Source: Pseudomonadota bacterium | GTDB taxonomy: Bacteria; Chloroflexota; UBA6077; JAJPHF01 | NCBI GenBank assembly: GCA_021325365.1 | Contig: JAJPHF010000025.1 | Location: forward strand, 1 to 42,740 | DNA length: 42,740 nucleotides | Reading direction: 5' to 3' | In this document: positions 32,972 to 41,773 of the stretch, in pieces | Numbering within the stretch: position 1 is the first letter of the stretch | Layout: each line of letters opens with the position of its first letter | Program-made: the position numbers and the translations under genes | Notes under the pieces: generated by a model | Database searches by the model: none | What the model was told of the DNA's origin: nothing | Seen by the model: only the letters and a program-made list of their open reading frames with translations

Positions 32972-34114
32972 ATGCCTCTCACCCGGGAAGAAAACGAGCT
33001 ACTGACCCGCGTCGGCCCCGGCACCCCGGGCGGCGCGCTGCTGCGCCGCTACTGGTACCCCGTCGCCATGAAGCACGAGCTGAGCGATGAGCAGCCCACG
33101 CGCTTCGTGCGCCTGCTCGGGGAGGACCTGGTGCTGTTCCGCGACAAGCAGGGCCGCGTGGGTCTGCTCGCCGATCACTGCGCTCACCGGGGCGCCTCCC
33201 TCTGCTACGGCCGCGTCGAGGAGCGGGGCATCGCCTGCGCCTACCACGGCTGGCTCTACGACACCGGCGGCCACGTCCTCGAGACCCCACCGGAGCGCAA
33301 CGACGCCATCATCAAGCACGTGAAGCAGCCCGCCTACCCGGTACAGGAGTTCGTCGGCATGTACTGGGCCTACCTCGGCCCGCTGCCGGCGCCCGTGATC
33401 CCCCACTACGACACCTTCGTCTCGCGCCGCGGCCGCCGCAAGATCACCGTGTACCCGCAGCTCGCCTGCAATTGGCTCCAGGCGATGGAGAACTCCGTCG
33501 ATCCGGCGCACCTCCAGATCTTGCACCAGGAGTACATCGGCGGCGGCCGCCAGCCGGCGAGCACCACCCGCGGCTTCACCGACGACGTGCAGGACTTCGA
33601 CTTCTACGTCTCGCCCATCGGCATCATCAAGCGCCGCACCTACGTCGACGGCACCACCGACGAGCACCCGCTGATCTTCCCGAACATCCTGCGCCAGAGC
33701 AACTCGACGCAGATCCGCATCCCCGTCGACGACACGCACACCGCCCATGTCCACGTCGTATTCCTCGCCACGCCCGACGGCAGCGAGGTGGACGAGCCCG
33801 GCGACCCGCCCGTCGAGTACATTGCCCCCTACAAGGAGCCGGCCGACGGGCTGCACCCCCACGCCCGCTTCAACCTCTGCTCCGTGCTGGCGCAGGACCA
33901 CATGGCCTGGGAGACGCAGGGCCCCATCGCCGATCGCACCGTCGAGCACCTGGCGTCGTCCGACCGCGGCGTCGTCCTCCTGCGGCGCCTGCTGCGCGAG
34001 CAGATCGAGCGCGTCCAGCAGGGCCACGACCCGCTCGGCGTGCAGCGCGACCCGGACCACCCGATGATCGACACCAACCTCTTCGGTCACGCGCAGGACG
34101 CCGTCCACGTTTAG
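32972..34114 (+). CDS. Rieske non-heme iron oxygenase, large (alpha) subunit-like
   Basis: A 380-residue ring-hydroxylating oxygenase of the phthalate dioxygenase/vanillate demethylase-like type. The Rieske [2Fe-2S] ligands are Cys70-x-His72 and Cys89-x2-His92 in CAHRGASLCYGR and ACAYHGW. The catalytic iron site follows in MENSVDPAHLQILH, with His180 and His185 as ligands and Asp177 as the bridging aspartate. The third, carboxylate, ligand should lie in the C-terminal half. GGAGGAG lies upstream of the ATG. These enzymes hydroxylate or demethylate aromatic compounds using electrons from a ferredoxin and reductase; a Rieske ferredoxin gene at 40607 is on the other strand. The single-component layout fits the class IA family. 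Substrate unknown. Confidence 0.94.
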   Translation: MPLTREENELLTRVGPGTPGGALLRRYWYPVAMKHELSDEQPTRFVRLLGEDLVLFRDKQGRVGLLADHCAHRGASLCYGRVEERGIACAYHGWLYDTGGHVLETPPERNDAIIKHVKQPAYPVQEFVGMYWAYLGPLPAPVIPHYDTFVSRRGRRKITVYPQLACNWLQAMENSVDPAHLQILHQEYIGGGRQPASTTRGFTDDVQDFDFYVSPIGIIKRRTYVDGTTDEHPLIFPNILRQSNSTQIRIPVDDTHTAHVHVVFLATPDGSEVDEPGDPPVEYIAPYKEPADGLHPHARFNLCSVLAQDHMAWETQGPIADRTVEHLASSDRGVVLLRRLLREQIERVQQGHDPLGVQRDPDHPMIDTNLFGHAQDAVHV

Positions 34115-34224
34115 CGCGGCGCCGGCGGCCGGGCACGCGCCCCCAAACGCCCGCGCGCCTGGCGCGGCGAGCGGCCGGTGGGAGTCGGCCGGAGCCGGTC
34201 CACGCGGGTGCCCTGGGCGCCGGA

Positions 34225-35043
34225 TCAGGAGCGCGGGAGGGCCGTTGCGCGCGGCGTGAGCGGCGCGGCGCCCGGCCCGAGGGGCGTGGCGCCCGGGGTA
34301 ACGGCGGTGCCCGCCGGCCGCACTGCTCGTTGAACGGTGGCCGCCGGCGACGCCGTTCTGCCCGGGGTGACGCGCGGCGCGACGCTGGGGAGCCCCGTCA
34401 GTAGACGGGTGGGCGTGGTAGGCGTGACGGGAGCGGCAGTGGCCAGGGGTGCCGCCGTCGGCACTCGATTGGCGACGCTGCCCGCGGTAGGCGATCCGGC
34501 CGGGCGCGGCGTGGCCAGCGGCGGCAACGTGGGCAATGGGGTGGTCGTCGCCACGGGCAGCGGCGTGCCGAGCGGCACCGGCGAGGCGAGCGCCGCCGGA
34601 GGGGCGACGCCCACGACGGGCGCCGCAGTAGGAAGACGCTGCCGCACCACGACAGGCGTCGTCCCCGCGGCGCTGGTCGGGATGGCCACGCGGGCGACCG
34701 GCGACCCGGCCGTGGTGGGCGCGGCGGTCGGCGCCTGCCCACCCGGGCCAGCACCCCCGGCCCCCGGCCCGCCGGACGGTCCCGCTCCGCCCGGCGGAGC
34801 GCTCGAGGCGCCTCGCGTGGGCGTCGCCGCCGGCCCGCCCCCACCGCCCGTTGCCGCCCCGGTCACGCCGGTACCCGCGGTGCCGGCGCTGCTCCCCGGG
34901 GCAGGGAGGAACACGACGGGCGGGCGGCGCAGCGGCGCGGAAAACACGCCGATCGCGATCCCGAGCGCGATCCCGCCCAGCGCGATGAGCCCAAGCAGGC
35001 GCCACCCGCCCGGGAGGCGCCGCCTGCGCGTCGTTTCGGCCAT
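34225..35043 (-). CDS. Membrane-anchored Ala/Pro/Thr-rich low-complexity protein
   Basis: A 272-residue protein: a basic N-terminus (AETTRRRRLPGG), one membrane segment (about 16-36, LLGLIALGGIALGIAIGVFS), then about 230 residues dominated by Ala, Pro, Thr, Gly and Val with no recognised domain. It would be a type II anchored protein with a long flexible extracellular stalk. It is the last of four genes on the minus strand after the MacB-like permease and the giant adaptor, 101 bases after the preceding gene. The similar composition of that preceding gene suggests a shared surface role. Low-complexity frames in GC-rich DNA can be spurious, but the clear anchor argues for a real gene. Confidence 0.65.
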   Translation of the reverse strand: MAETTRRRRLPGGWRLLGLIALGGIALGIAIGVFSAPLRRPPVVFLPAPGSSAGTAGTGVTGAATGGGGGPAATPTRGASSAPPGGAGPSGGPGAGGAGPGGQAPTAAPTTAGSPVARVAIPTSAAGTTPVVVRQRLPTAAPVVGVAPPAALASPVPLGTPLPVATTTPLPTLPPLATPRPAGSPTAGSVANRVPTAAPLATAAPVTPTTPTRLLTGLPSVAPRVTPGRTASPAATVQRAVRPAGTAVTPGATPLGPGAAPLTPRATALPRS

Positions 35044-35144
35044 CGGCGTCTCGCGGCCCCTCTCCGGTGGGCGCCTCGCCTGCGGCGGCGCCCGTATCGT
35101 CGCGCGTCGAGGTCAGCGCGGCGGCCGGCCGCCGCGGGCAGTCG

Positions 35145-35792
35145 CTAGTACGTTGGGTACCCGGGCATGGACGGATCGTACACCGGCCCCGGCGACGGCG
35201 TCGGACCGGGCCCCGGCGTGAGCGTCGGCAACAGGGTCGCGGGCGGCAGGAGCGGCGGCAGCGCGGTGGCCGTTGCCCCGGGCGTCGGCGTCGGCAGCGG
35301 CGCGGGCTGCCCCGCGGGGATCAGCGTGAGCGTCGGCGGCACGGCGGGCGCCGGAACAGCGGGCAAGGGCGTCAGGCTCGGCACCGGGATGGGGGTCGGG
35401 GACAGCGGTGTCGTCGCCGAGGGCAACGGCGGGACGGGCGGCACCGTTGGCACCGGCGGCAGCGGCGGCAGCGCCAGCGGCGGGAGCGTCGGGAGGGGCG
35501 TGGGCAGCGTCAAGACGAGCGGCGTGAGCGTCGGCACGGGCACGAGAGTAGCCGTGGGCGGCAGCGTCAACTGTTGGAGCACCAGCGCCGCGGGAGTCGT
35601 CTGCACTACGACCGTCGGGGTCTCGACCGCCGTCGGGGTCGTTTGGAGGAGCAGCGCGGGCGTGCCCGTCGGGCGCCGCGCCTGGGGCGTCCGCGCGGGC
35701 CCCGCCGCCGGGGGGCCGGGAGCCGCAGCCTCGCTGCACGGCCCCAGGGCGAGAACGGCCGCGATGACGATGCCCCAGGCATAGACGTACAC
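35145..35792 (-). CDS. Pro/Thr/Leu-rich exported protein, possible lipoprotein
   Basis: A 215-residue protein with a GTG start, a hydrophobic signal (about 4-17) and a possible lipobox LGPC with Cys19; proline at the -1 position is atypical, so lipidation is uncertain. The rest is a Pro/Thr/Leu/Val-rich sequence of repeated short 'TPLPTLPP'-like steps, ending YDPSMPGYPTY. It has no domain I can name. It lies 55 bases after the giant adaptor gene and is probably in the same transcript, so it may be a surface stalk working with the adaptor/permease. Confidence 0.65.
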   Translation of the reverse strand: MYVYAWGIVIAAVLALGPCSEAAAPGPPAAGPARTPQARRPTGTPALLLQTTPTAVETPTVVVQTTPAALVLQQLTLPPTATLVPVPTLTPLVLTLPTPLPTLPPLALPPLPPVPTVPPVPPLPSATTPLSPTPIPVPSLTPLPAVPAPAVPPTLTLIPAGQPAPLPTPTPGATATALPPLLPPATLLPTLTPGPGPTPSPGPVYDPSMPGYPTY

Positions 35793-35847
35793 AGTCCTGC
35801 CAACCTCCCTTTCGCCCGCCAGCGGCTTCCCGCGCGAGGCGCCGTGG

Positions 35848-38718
35848 CTACCGGCCTAGGCCGGGGACGCCGCCGAAGCCGCCGCCGAAGCCGCGCGGCG
35901 GACCGCCGGGCGCCCCGGGCGCTCCTTGCCCGGTCGGCGTGTTGATGACGACCCGGTCCCCGGGGGCGATCTGGTCGCTTACGATCGCTGTCTGCTGATC
36001 GTTGCTGATCCCCGTCTGGACCACGCGCGTCTCGATCTGCCCGTCCGGGGTGACCACGTCCACGACCTGGTTGGCGCCCTGGCGACGGATCGCCCGCGAG
36101 GGCACGATGAGCGCGTTGGCTTCCTGCGCGTAGATGACGTTCGCGGTGACCGTCATCCCGGCCGCGAGGCCCTGGGTCTCGTCCAGCGTGATCACCACCA
36201 GGTAGCTCGTCACGCCCTGCTGGGTGGTAGCCTGGGCCGAGACCGCCTTGACGCGGCCGTGTACCGTCCGACCGGGGAAGGCGTCAAGCTGTAGGTCGAC
36301 CGGCTCGTCCACCTTCACGCGCGTCAGATCGGACTCGTCGATCTGGGCCTCGACGTGCAGGGCATTGGGGTTGACGATGCCGATCACCCCGCCCCCCACC
36401 GTCGCGGCGCCCGTGGCGAGATCGCCCGGGAACAGCCCGACGGAGGTCACGATGCCGTCGTACGGCGCGAGCAGGGTGCCCTGATCGAGGTTGTATTGCG
36501 CCAGGGCCACCTGCCCTTGCGCCTGGAGCAGCGTGCCCACCGCGGCGGCGAGGTCCTGCTCGGTATAGGGCGCCTCCGCTTTGTCGCGGTTGGCCGCCGC
36601 CTGCGCCACCGCCTGCCGCTGGGCCTCGATCGCGGGGGCGGTGGAGGGCTGCAACGCCTTGGCGAGGTTGGCCGCCGCCTGGGCGACCGCCTGCCGCTGC
36701 TGCTCGATGTCGTTGGCGCTGCCCGGCCGCTCCTTCTCCACGAGCTGCGCCTGGTCCTGCAGCACCGTCTGGCGCTGCTGCTCGATCGTCTCGGCGGTGT
36801 TCGGTTGCGCGGCCAACGCGAGCTGGGCCGCGGCCTGCCGCACGGCGGCCATCGCCTGGCTCACGTCCTCCGGCAGCGGGCCCGCCTGTAGCTGCGCGAG
36901 CTGTGCCTGCGCCGCGGCGAGGTTCGCCGTCGCCTGATCGACCGCCGACTGGGCGGCGGCGAGGTCCGCGGCCTTGGGCTGAGCCTGGAGATCGGCGAGC
37001 TGAGCTTGTGCGCTCTGGACGCTGGCGTCGGCGCTCTCGACGGCCGCGTGGGCGTCGGCCACGTCCTCGGGCCGTGGGTTCTGCAGCTGCGCCAGCTGCG
37101 CCTGAGCGGTCTGGTAGCTGTCTTGCGCCTGCTGCACGGCCGTCTGGGCGGCCGCGAGATCGGCCGCGCTCGGGTGCAGGAGCTGGTCCAGCTGAGCCTG
37201 CGCCGCGTTGAGTTGAACTTCGGACGACTGCAGCGCGGCTTCTGCCCCTTGCAGGTCGTTGCTCCCGCCACCCACCTCGAGCGCCTGGAGGTTGGCGAGC
37301 GACTGCTGTAGTGTCGCGGTCGCGCTGTTCACCGCCTGCTGCGCGCTAAGCAGCGTCGTGGTCGGCACGCCGATCGCGTTCGCGCCCGCGTTGGCCGGAT
37401 TCGCCGTCCCCGTGCTGCCACTCGTGCTCGTGGTGCCGTTGGCCGTCGCGCAGAACCCGCTCCCGCCGCAAGTCTGCTGGCCAGTGTTGCCCCCGGTCGT
37501 GGTCGAGGCGCCCGGCTGGACGAGCTGGTTCAGCGTCGTCTGCGCGATCAGCAGGTTCTGGCTCGCCGCGACGGCCGCGGCGCCCGCCGCGCTGATCTGC
37601 AGGCTAGCCGGGCCGGGCTGCACGGTCCGCAGCTGGTTCTGCGCCGAGTGGAGCCCCGCGCTCGCCTGGGCCACCGCCGCTCGCGCCGAGGCGATGGCGC
37701 TGGTCGTCGGATGTAGCACCTGGTTGAGCTGCGCCTGGGCATTCTGGTAGGTGGCGAGCGCGTTCTGGACGGCCGCCTGAGCGGCCAGCACGTCGGCATC
37801 CGTCGGGTGCAGCAAGGTCGCCAGCCGGTCCCGCGCGGCCTGCTGCTGCGACTGGGCGTTCGCGAGCGCGGCCTGGGCGGCCTGCAGCTGCGCCGCCGTC
37901 GGGCCGGTCGCGACCTGCTGGTACTGGGCCTGGGCGTTGGCCAGACTGGCCCGGGCCTGATCCACCGCGCTCTGGGCGGAGGCGAGCTGGTTCGGCAAAG
38001 CCCCCATCGCCGTCTCCTGCAGCTTGGCCTGCGCGCTGTCGAGGGCCGCTTGCGCGGCGGCGACCGATTCGGGGCGCCCCTGCGCTTCCAGGTTCTGCAG
38101 CGCGGCGCTCGCGTTGGCCAAGGCGGCCTGCGCCTGCTGCACATCCTCGGGGCGACCCTGTACCAGTCCCGCCAGGGTGGCCTGGGCACCCGCCAGCGCG
38201 GCCTGGGCCGCCGCTACGTCAGGTGGGTTGGCGGTGGTGAGGTTTTGCAGCTGGGCCTGCTGTTGCGCCAGCGTGGCCTCGGCCGCGGCCACGTCCTCTG
38301 GGCGCGCGCCCGCCTGAATCTTCTGCAGCTGGGCTGCCGCGTTCGCCTCGGTGCCCTGCGCCTGCTGCAGCGACGCCCGCAGGTCCTGGGTATCTAGCTG
38401 GGCGAGCGGCTGGCCGGCCTGCACGTGGTCCCCGACCTGCACGTACACCGCCGCCACGCGGCCGCTGCTGCGGAAGCTAACGTTGCTCGCGCTGTCGGCG
38501 ACCACCGTCCCCGCGCCCGACACCGACGCGGCGATCGGGCCCTGCGTCACGGGCGCGACGTTTACGGCCACCGGCGCGGGGGTCGTGAAGCGAGTGTAGG
38601 CCACGTACCCGAGGAGCGTGCCCAACACGAACGTCGCAAAGATGGCGGCCCACTGGGGGGGGCCCCACGGGGGCAGGCCCCACCGTTCCCGCGCCCGATC
38701 GATGATGTCGACACGCAT
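35848..38718 (-). CDS. Giant HlyD/MacA-type periplasmic adaptor with very long coiled coil
   Basis: A 956-residue membrane fusion protein, against 350-450 for typical MacA. After one membrane segment (about 23-42) comes the first half of the biotinyl/lipoyl domain (VYVQVGDHVQAGQPLAQLDT, about 85-105). Then follow some 640 residues of Ala/Gln/Leu-rich helix built from repeated units of 25-30 residues capped by G/P turns such as GRPEDV. The second lipoyl half is LLAPYDGIVTSVGLFPGDLA (about 748), followed by beta-barrel and membrane-proximal domains. A Gly/Ser/Thr-rich segment with CGGSGFC (about 400-452) sits at the midpoint of the helical region. The C-terminus is Gly/Pro-rich. It starts 18 bases after the permease stop with a GGAGGG site. 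It should link the MacB-like permease to something outside the cell membrane. Confidence 0.92.
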   Translation of the reverse strand: MRVDIIDRARERWGLPPWGPPQWAAIFATFVLGTLLGYVAYTRFTTPAPVAVNVAPVTQGPIAASVSGAGTVVADSASNVSFRSSGRVAAVYVQVGDHVQAGQPLAQLDTQDLRASLQQAQGTEANAAAQLQKIQAGARPEDVAAAEATLAQQQAQLQNLTTANPPDVAAAQAALAGAQATLAGLVQGRPEDVQQAQAALANASAALQNLEAQGRPESVAAAQAALDSAQAKLQETAMGALPNQLASAQSAVDQARASLANAQAQYQQVATGPTAAQLQAAQAALANAQSQQQAARDRLATLLHPTDADVLAAQAAVQNALATYQNAQAQLNQVLHPTTSAIASARAAVAQASAGLHSAQNQLRTVQPGPASLQISAAGAAAVAASQNLLIAQTTLNQLVQPGASTTTGGNTGQQTCGGSGFCATANGTTSTSGSTGTANPANAGANAIGVPTTTLLSAQQAVNSATATLQQSLANLQALEVGGGSNDLQGAEAALQSSEVQLNAAQAQLDQLLHPSAADLAAAQTAVQQAQDSYQTAQAQLAQLQNPRPEDVADAHAAVESADASVQSAQAQLADLQAQPKAADLAAAQSAVDQATANLAAAQAQLAQLQAGPLPEDVSQAMAAVRQAAAQLALAAQPNTAETIEQQRQTVLQDQAQLVEKERPGSANDIEQQRQAVAQAAANLAKALQPSTAPAIEAQRQAVAQAAANRDKAEAPYTEQDLAAAVGTLLQAQGQVALAQYNLDQGTLLAPYDGIVTSVGLFPGDLATGAATVGGGVIGIVNPNALHVEAQIDESDLTRVKVDEPVDLQLDAFPGRTVHGRVKAVSAQATTQQGVTSYLVVITLDETQGLAAGMTVTANVIYAQEANALIVPSRAIRRQGANQVVDVVTPDGQIETRVVQTGISNDQQTAIVSDQIAPGDRVVINTPTGQGAPGAPGGPPRGFGGGFGGVPGLGR

Positions 38719-38736
38719 GACGTTCCCTCCGCCCCG

Positions 38737-39987
38737 CTACTCGTAGCGCAGGGCCTCGATGGGCCGCAGGGCCGCGGCCCGCGAGGCGGGATAGATGCCG
38801 AAGAACAGCCCGACGGCCGCCGATACGGTCACCGCCAGGAGGACCGCATCGGGCGTGACCAGCGTCGTTAGCGGCTGGCCGTTTAGCTGCACCCCGTTCA
38901 GCACGCGCGCGAGGCCGATACCGATGCCCATGCCGATCAGCCCGCCCAGGATGCTGACGACTGACGCCTCGACGAGGAACTGCATGAGGATGTCGCGGCG
39001 CTTGGCGCCGACAGCCTTGCGGATACCGATCTCGCGGGTGCGCTCGGTCACCGACACGAGCATGATGTTCATAATGCCGATCCCGCCCACTACCAGCGAG
39101 ATCCCCGCGATCGCGCCCAGCAGGATCGTCATGACGCCCGTCACCTGCGCGGCGGTGTTGAGGAAGTCGTTCTGGCTCTGGATCGTAAAGTCGGGCTGCG
39201 CGACCCGGTGCCGCTGCATCAGCAGTGCCGTAATCTCCGCCTGCGCCTGGTCCATGAGCTTGGCGTCGGTCACCTCCACGGTAATGGTGTTCACTTGATA
39301 GCTGCCGCGCACCGTGCGGGTAGGCGACAGCCGCGTCTCAAAGGCCGTCAGCGGCACGAGCACCTGGTCGTCCTGATTGCCCAGGCCGGTGCCGCCCTTC
39401 GTCTCCATCACGCCGATAATGCGGAAGGTCACGCCCGGCCGCCCGAAGACGCTGATGCGCAGGCTTTGGCCCACCGGATCGGAGTCGCCGAACAGGTTCT
39501 GCGCGGTGACGCTGCCCAGCACGGCGACCGCCGAGCGGCTCTGGTCCTGCTGGCGCGTGAAGAACTCGCCCTCGGCCGGGTGGAAGTTGCGCACGTCGGG
39601 ATAGTTCTCGGTCGTGCCCACCACGCGGCTGCTCCAGTTCTGGCCGTTGGCGACGAGCTGGCCGCCGCCGCTCACCTCGGACTCGACCGCCGCGACCTCC
39701 GGGATCTGCTCGGCGATGGCCTGGGCATCCTCGAGGCTCAGCGTCTGCGCGCTGCCCGAGCCCGCCCGCACCCCGCCCTGCTGAGAACTGCCCGGACGGA
39801 TGAACAGCAGGTTCGTGCCCAGGTTCTGGATCCGCTCCTCGACCGAGGCCTGGGCGCCTCGGCCCACCGACATGAGCGAGATGACCGCGGACACGCCGAT
39901 GATCATGCCCAGCATGGTCAGCAGCGCTCGCAGGCGATTGGCGGCGAGCGCCCGCACGGCGATCCGAATGCTTTCCCAGATGCTCAT
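38737..39987 (-). CDS. MacB/FtsX-family ABC transporter permease
   Basis: A 416-residue permease with the MacB-type layout: TM1 near 20-45 (ALLTMLGMIIGVSAVISLMS), a large extracytoplasmic domain (about 46-285), and three C-terminal membrane segments in the FtsX domain (GAIAGISLVVGGIGIMNIML, then near 340 and 380). The cytoplasmic motif VTERTREIGIRKAVGAKRRD, which contacts the ATPase, is intact. MacB proteins usually have a fused or adjacent ABC ATPase. None is in this operon or anywhere near, so the ATPase must be encoded elsewhere. It is the first gene of the minus-strand set with the adaptor and two Pro/Thr-rich proteins. The family moves peptides, lipids or drugs by a mechanotransmission mechanism. 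Confidence 0.93.
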   Translation of the reverse strand: MSIWESIRIAVRALAANRLRALLTMLGMIIGVSAVISLMSVGRGAQASVEERIQNLGTNLLFIRPGSSQQGGVRAGSGSAQTLSLEDAQAIAEQIPEVAAVESEVSGGGQLVANGQNWSSRVVGTTENYPDVRNFHPAEGEFFTRQQDQSRSAVAVLGSVTAQNLFGDSDPVGQSLRISVFGRPGVTFRIIGVMETKGGTGLGNQDDQVLVPLTAFETRLSPTRTVRGSYQVNTITVEVTDAKLMDQAQAEITALLMQRHRVAQPDFTIQSQNDFLNTAAQVTGVMTILLGAIAGISLVVGGIGIMNIMLVSVTERTREIGIRKAVGAKRRDILMQFLVEASVVSILGGLIGMGIGIGLARVLNGVQLNGQPLTTLVTPDAVLLAVTVSAAVGLFFGIYPASRAAALRPIEALRYE

Positions 39988-40606
39988 CCCGCCTCCGGCT
40001 CAGCTCCCACCATAGCCCGCCCGGACGCGCCCCGCATCTTCCCCGTACGCCGGGTGGCCGACCACCCGGCGAGTCAGTCATCGCCCATGCAGCCCGCCGG
40101 CGACGAGGTCGCTAGCCGACGCTGCCCGCCAGAAGTTACCAGGCAAAGCCGACCAAATTCTAGGAATATCAGAGTATCTCGCTACCGCGCGTCGAGGCAC
40201 AAGAAGGCTTAACCCCGCACTTTTGGCGATCTCGTGGACCATGTGTTAAATTCGTGCGACGTTCTCTCCATTTGCTACCCGGCACGGCAGTTGCGTCAGC
40301 GGCACACGTACCGTTTGTGCCAAGCATACCTTTAGCCCGTAACCAAACTGCGTACGCTGTGACAACGGTATTCGATCTCCCGCCGCTCGGCTGGATTGAG
40401 CACAGAGCGATCGGAACGACTGACCTGACCTTCATGATGTCGGTAGGCAGCGCCGGGGTGCTGGGGCTCTCATCCGACCAGATCAGCCCCCGGGCATGGA
40501 CCACCCCGGAACCGGCGTGCGCCGGTCGCCAAGCAGCAGCCTGGACCTGTGGGGACCCGCCAACGGCAGCGCGGGGCGCGCGACGCGTCGAACTACGCCC
40601 GGCCGC
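39988..40606. other. Intergenic region, partly AT-richer, no gene recognised
   Basis: Both strands carry short open frames here, but neither has a ribosome site or motif. The stretch 40150-40440 is less GC-rich than its flanks and could be decayed foreign DNA. The promoter of the permease operon should be in the left part. Confidence 0.4.
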
Positions 40607-40966
40607 TCATGGCAAGGCGTCGGGGTTGTCGGGCGTAGTGGCGACGTAGACCGTGTCGCCTTCGACGCGCATGGCGTAGCAGGGCAAGTCGCGGGTGTCG
40701 AAGCGGCCGCCGCGCAGGCGCTCAGGGATGTTCTGGCCGGTGGCCAGGTCGAAGTTGGCGCCGTGGTAGAAGCAGATGAGCCGCCCCTCGGCGACCACAC
40801 CGTCTTGCAGGCGCATGCCGGTGTGCGGGCAGTGGCCGCCGAGGGCGTAGACCTGTTCGCCGCGCCGCACGAGCACGGCGAGCCGCCCCGCCAGTTCGAT
40901 GCCATACGGCTCGCCGTCAGGCAGCTCGCTCAGCTTCGCAACCGGCTGGAAGTCCGTCGCGCCCAT
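40607..40966 (-). CDS. Rieske-type [2Fe-2S] ferredoxin
   Basis: A 119-residue soluble protein consisting of one Rieske domain. Cluster ligands are Cys46-x-His48 (GGHCPHTG) and Cys65-x2-His68 (LICFYHGANFD). Size and the absence of membrane segments place it with the BphF/NirD-like ferredoxins that pass electrons to oxygenases or reductases. It could serve the Rieske oxygenase at 32972, but the genes are 6.5 kb apart on opposite strands. It begins 73 bases after the NarL-type regulator gene on the same strand, with a hairpin repeat in between. Confidence 0.92.
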   Translation of the reverse strand: MGATDFQPVAKLSELPDGEPYGIELAGRLAVLVRRGEQVYALGGHCPHTGMRLQDGVVAEGRLICFYHGANFDLATGQNIPERLRGGRFDTRDLPCYAMRVEGDTVYVATTPDNPDALP

Positions 40967-40981
40967 GCTCCCTCACCCTAG

Positions 40982-41002
40982 CCCTCTCCCAGGGGGAGAG
41001 GG
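40982..41002. repeat. 9-bp hairpin of the CTCTCCC/GGGAGAG repeat family
   Basis: CCCTCTCCC (40982-40990) pairs with GGGAGAGGG (40994-41002) around AGG. It belongs to the same family as the units at 32283-32461. Its position between two minus-strand genes means it may also act as a terminator for the regulator gene. Confidence 0.5.
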
Positions 41003-41039
41003 GACAGTCCGCCACCCGCGGTGGCTCTCGCCTGCGGCC

Positions 41040-41705
41040 CTACGTGCCCTGGGTGCCTTCCAGAAAAGCGAGAACGGCTTTCACGCGCTGGTGGACCGCT
41101 TCGCCGCGGTCGAGGCCGAGCGCCTGAAAGATGCCGCCCACGTAGTTCTCGACGGTCTTCTCGGTGAGCACCAGTTCCTGGGCGATGCCGGCGTTCGAGT
41201 AGCCTTTCGCCATCAGCGCGAGCACCTGGCGCTGGCGATCGCTAAGCGCGTCGACGGGCGAGCGCGGGCGCGGCCGGAGCGCGTCCACCAGCGCCGGGTC
41301 GAGCACCACCAGGCCGGCCGCGGCGCCCTCGATGGCACGTACCAGCGTCGCCGTGTCCGTCACAGACGACTTGAGCAGGTAGGACCAGCCGCGGGCCTCG
41401 CCGGCGGGCAGGCTGGCGATGTACTGCTTGTCGCGGTGCGCTGAGAGCAATACGACGCCGGCCTCGGCGTGGCGAGCACGGATGCGCGAGGCGGCCTCGA
41501 CGCCGTTCAGGCCCGGACCTAGCTCGATGTCGGCCAGCACGACGTCGGGCGCCACGCGCTCGGCCTCGCGGATCGCGTCCTCGCCCGTGGCGACGGCCGC
41601 CACGACCTGGATAGTCGGCTGCGCGGCGAGCGCCGTCTGCAGCATGTCGCGGAACAGGCCCTCGTCCTCGACGACGAGCACGCGGACCGGATGGGGGGCA
41701 GCCAC
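41040..41705 (-). CDS. NarL/LuxR-family response regulator
   Basis: A 221-residue two-component regulator. The receiver domain has the acidic pair Glu13/Asp14, the phospho-acceptor Asp59 (VLADIELGPG), Ser88 and Lys112 (YLLKSS). A LuxR-type helix-turn-helix follows (about 154-205; LSDRQRQVLALMAKGYSNAG and the TEKTVENYVGGIF recognition part). I chose the GTG at 41705 because AGAGGAG lies five bases upstream and the receiver starts immediately; the frame runs further upstream without homology. No cognate histidine kinase is adjacent, and the hybrid kinase at 28898 has its own receiver, so the partner is unknown. Confidence 0.94.
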   Translation of the reverse strand: MAAPHPVRVLVVEDEGLFRDMLQTALAAQPTIQVVAAVATGEDAIREAERVAPDVVLADIELGPGLNGVEAASRIRARHAEAGVVLLSAHRDKQYIASLPAGEARGWSYLLKSSVTDTATLVRAIEGAAAGLVVLDPALVDALRPRPRSPVDALSDRQRQVLALMAKGYSNAGIAQELVLTEKTVENYVGGIFQALGLDRGEAVHQRVKAVLAFLEGTQGT

Positions 41706-41773
41706 GCCAACTCCTCTTGCCTCAGGTCGCAGCGTTTCCCTCAAGTATAGCCGCGGCGTGCCGGCCCGCCCGT

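Noticed and set aside
40169..40649. Short frames on both strands in the gap before the Rieske ferredoxin
   Set aside because: Neither has a ribosome site, a recognisable motif or gene-like composition. The region is reported as intergenic.
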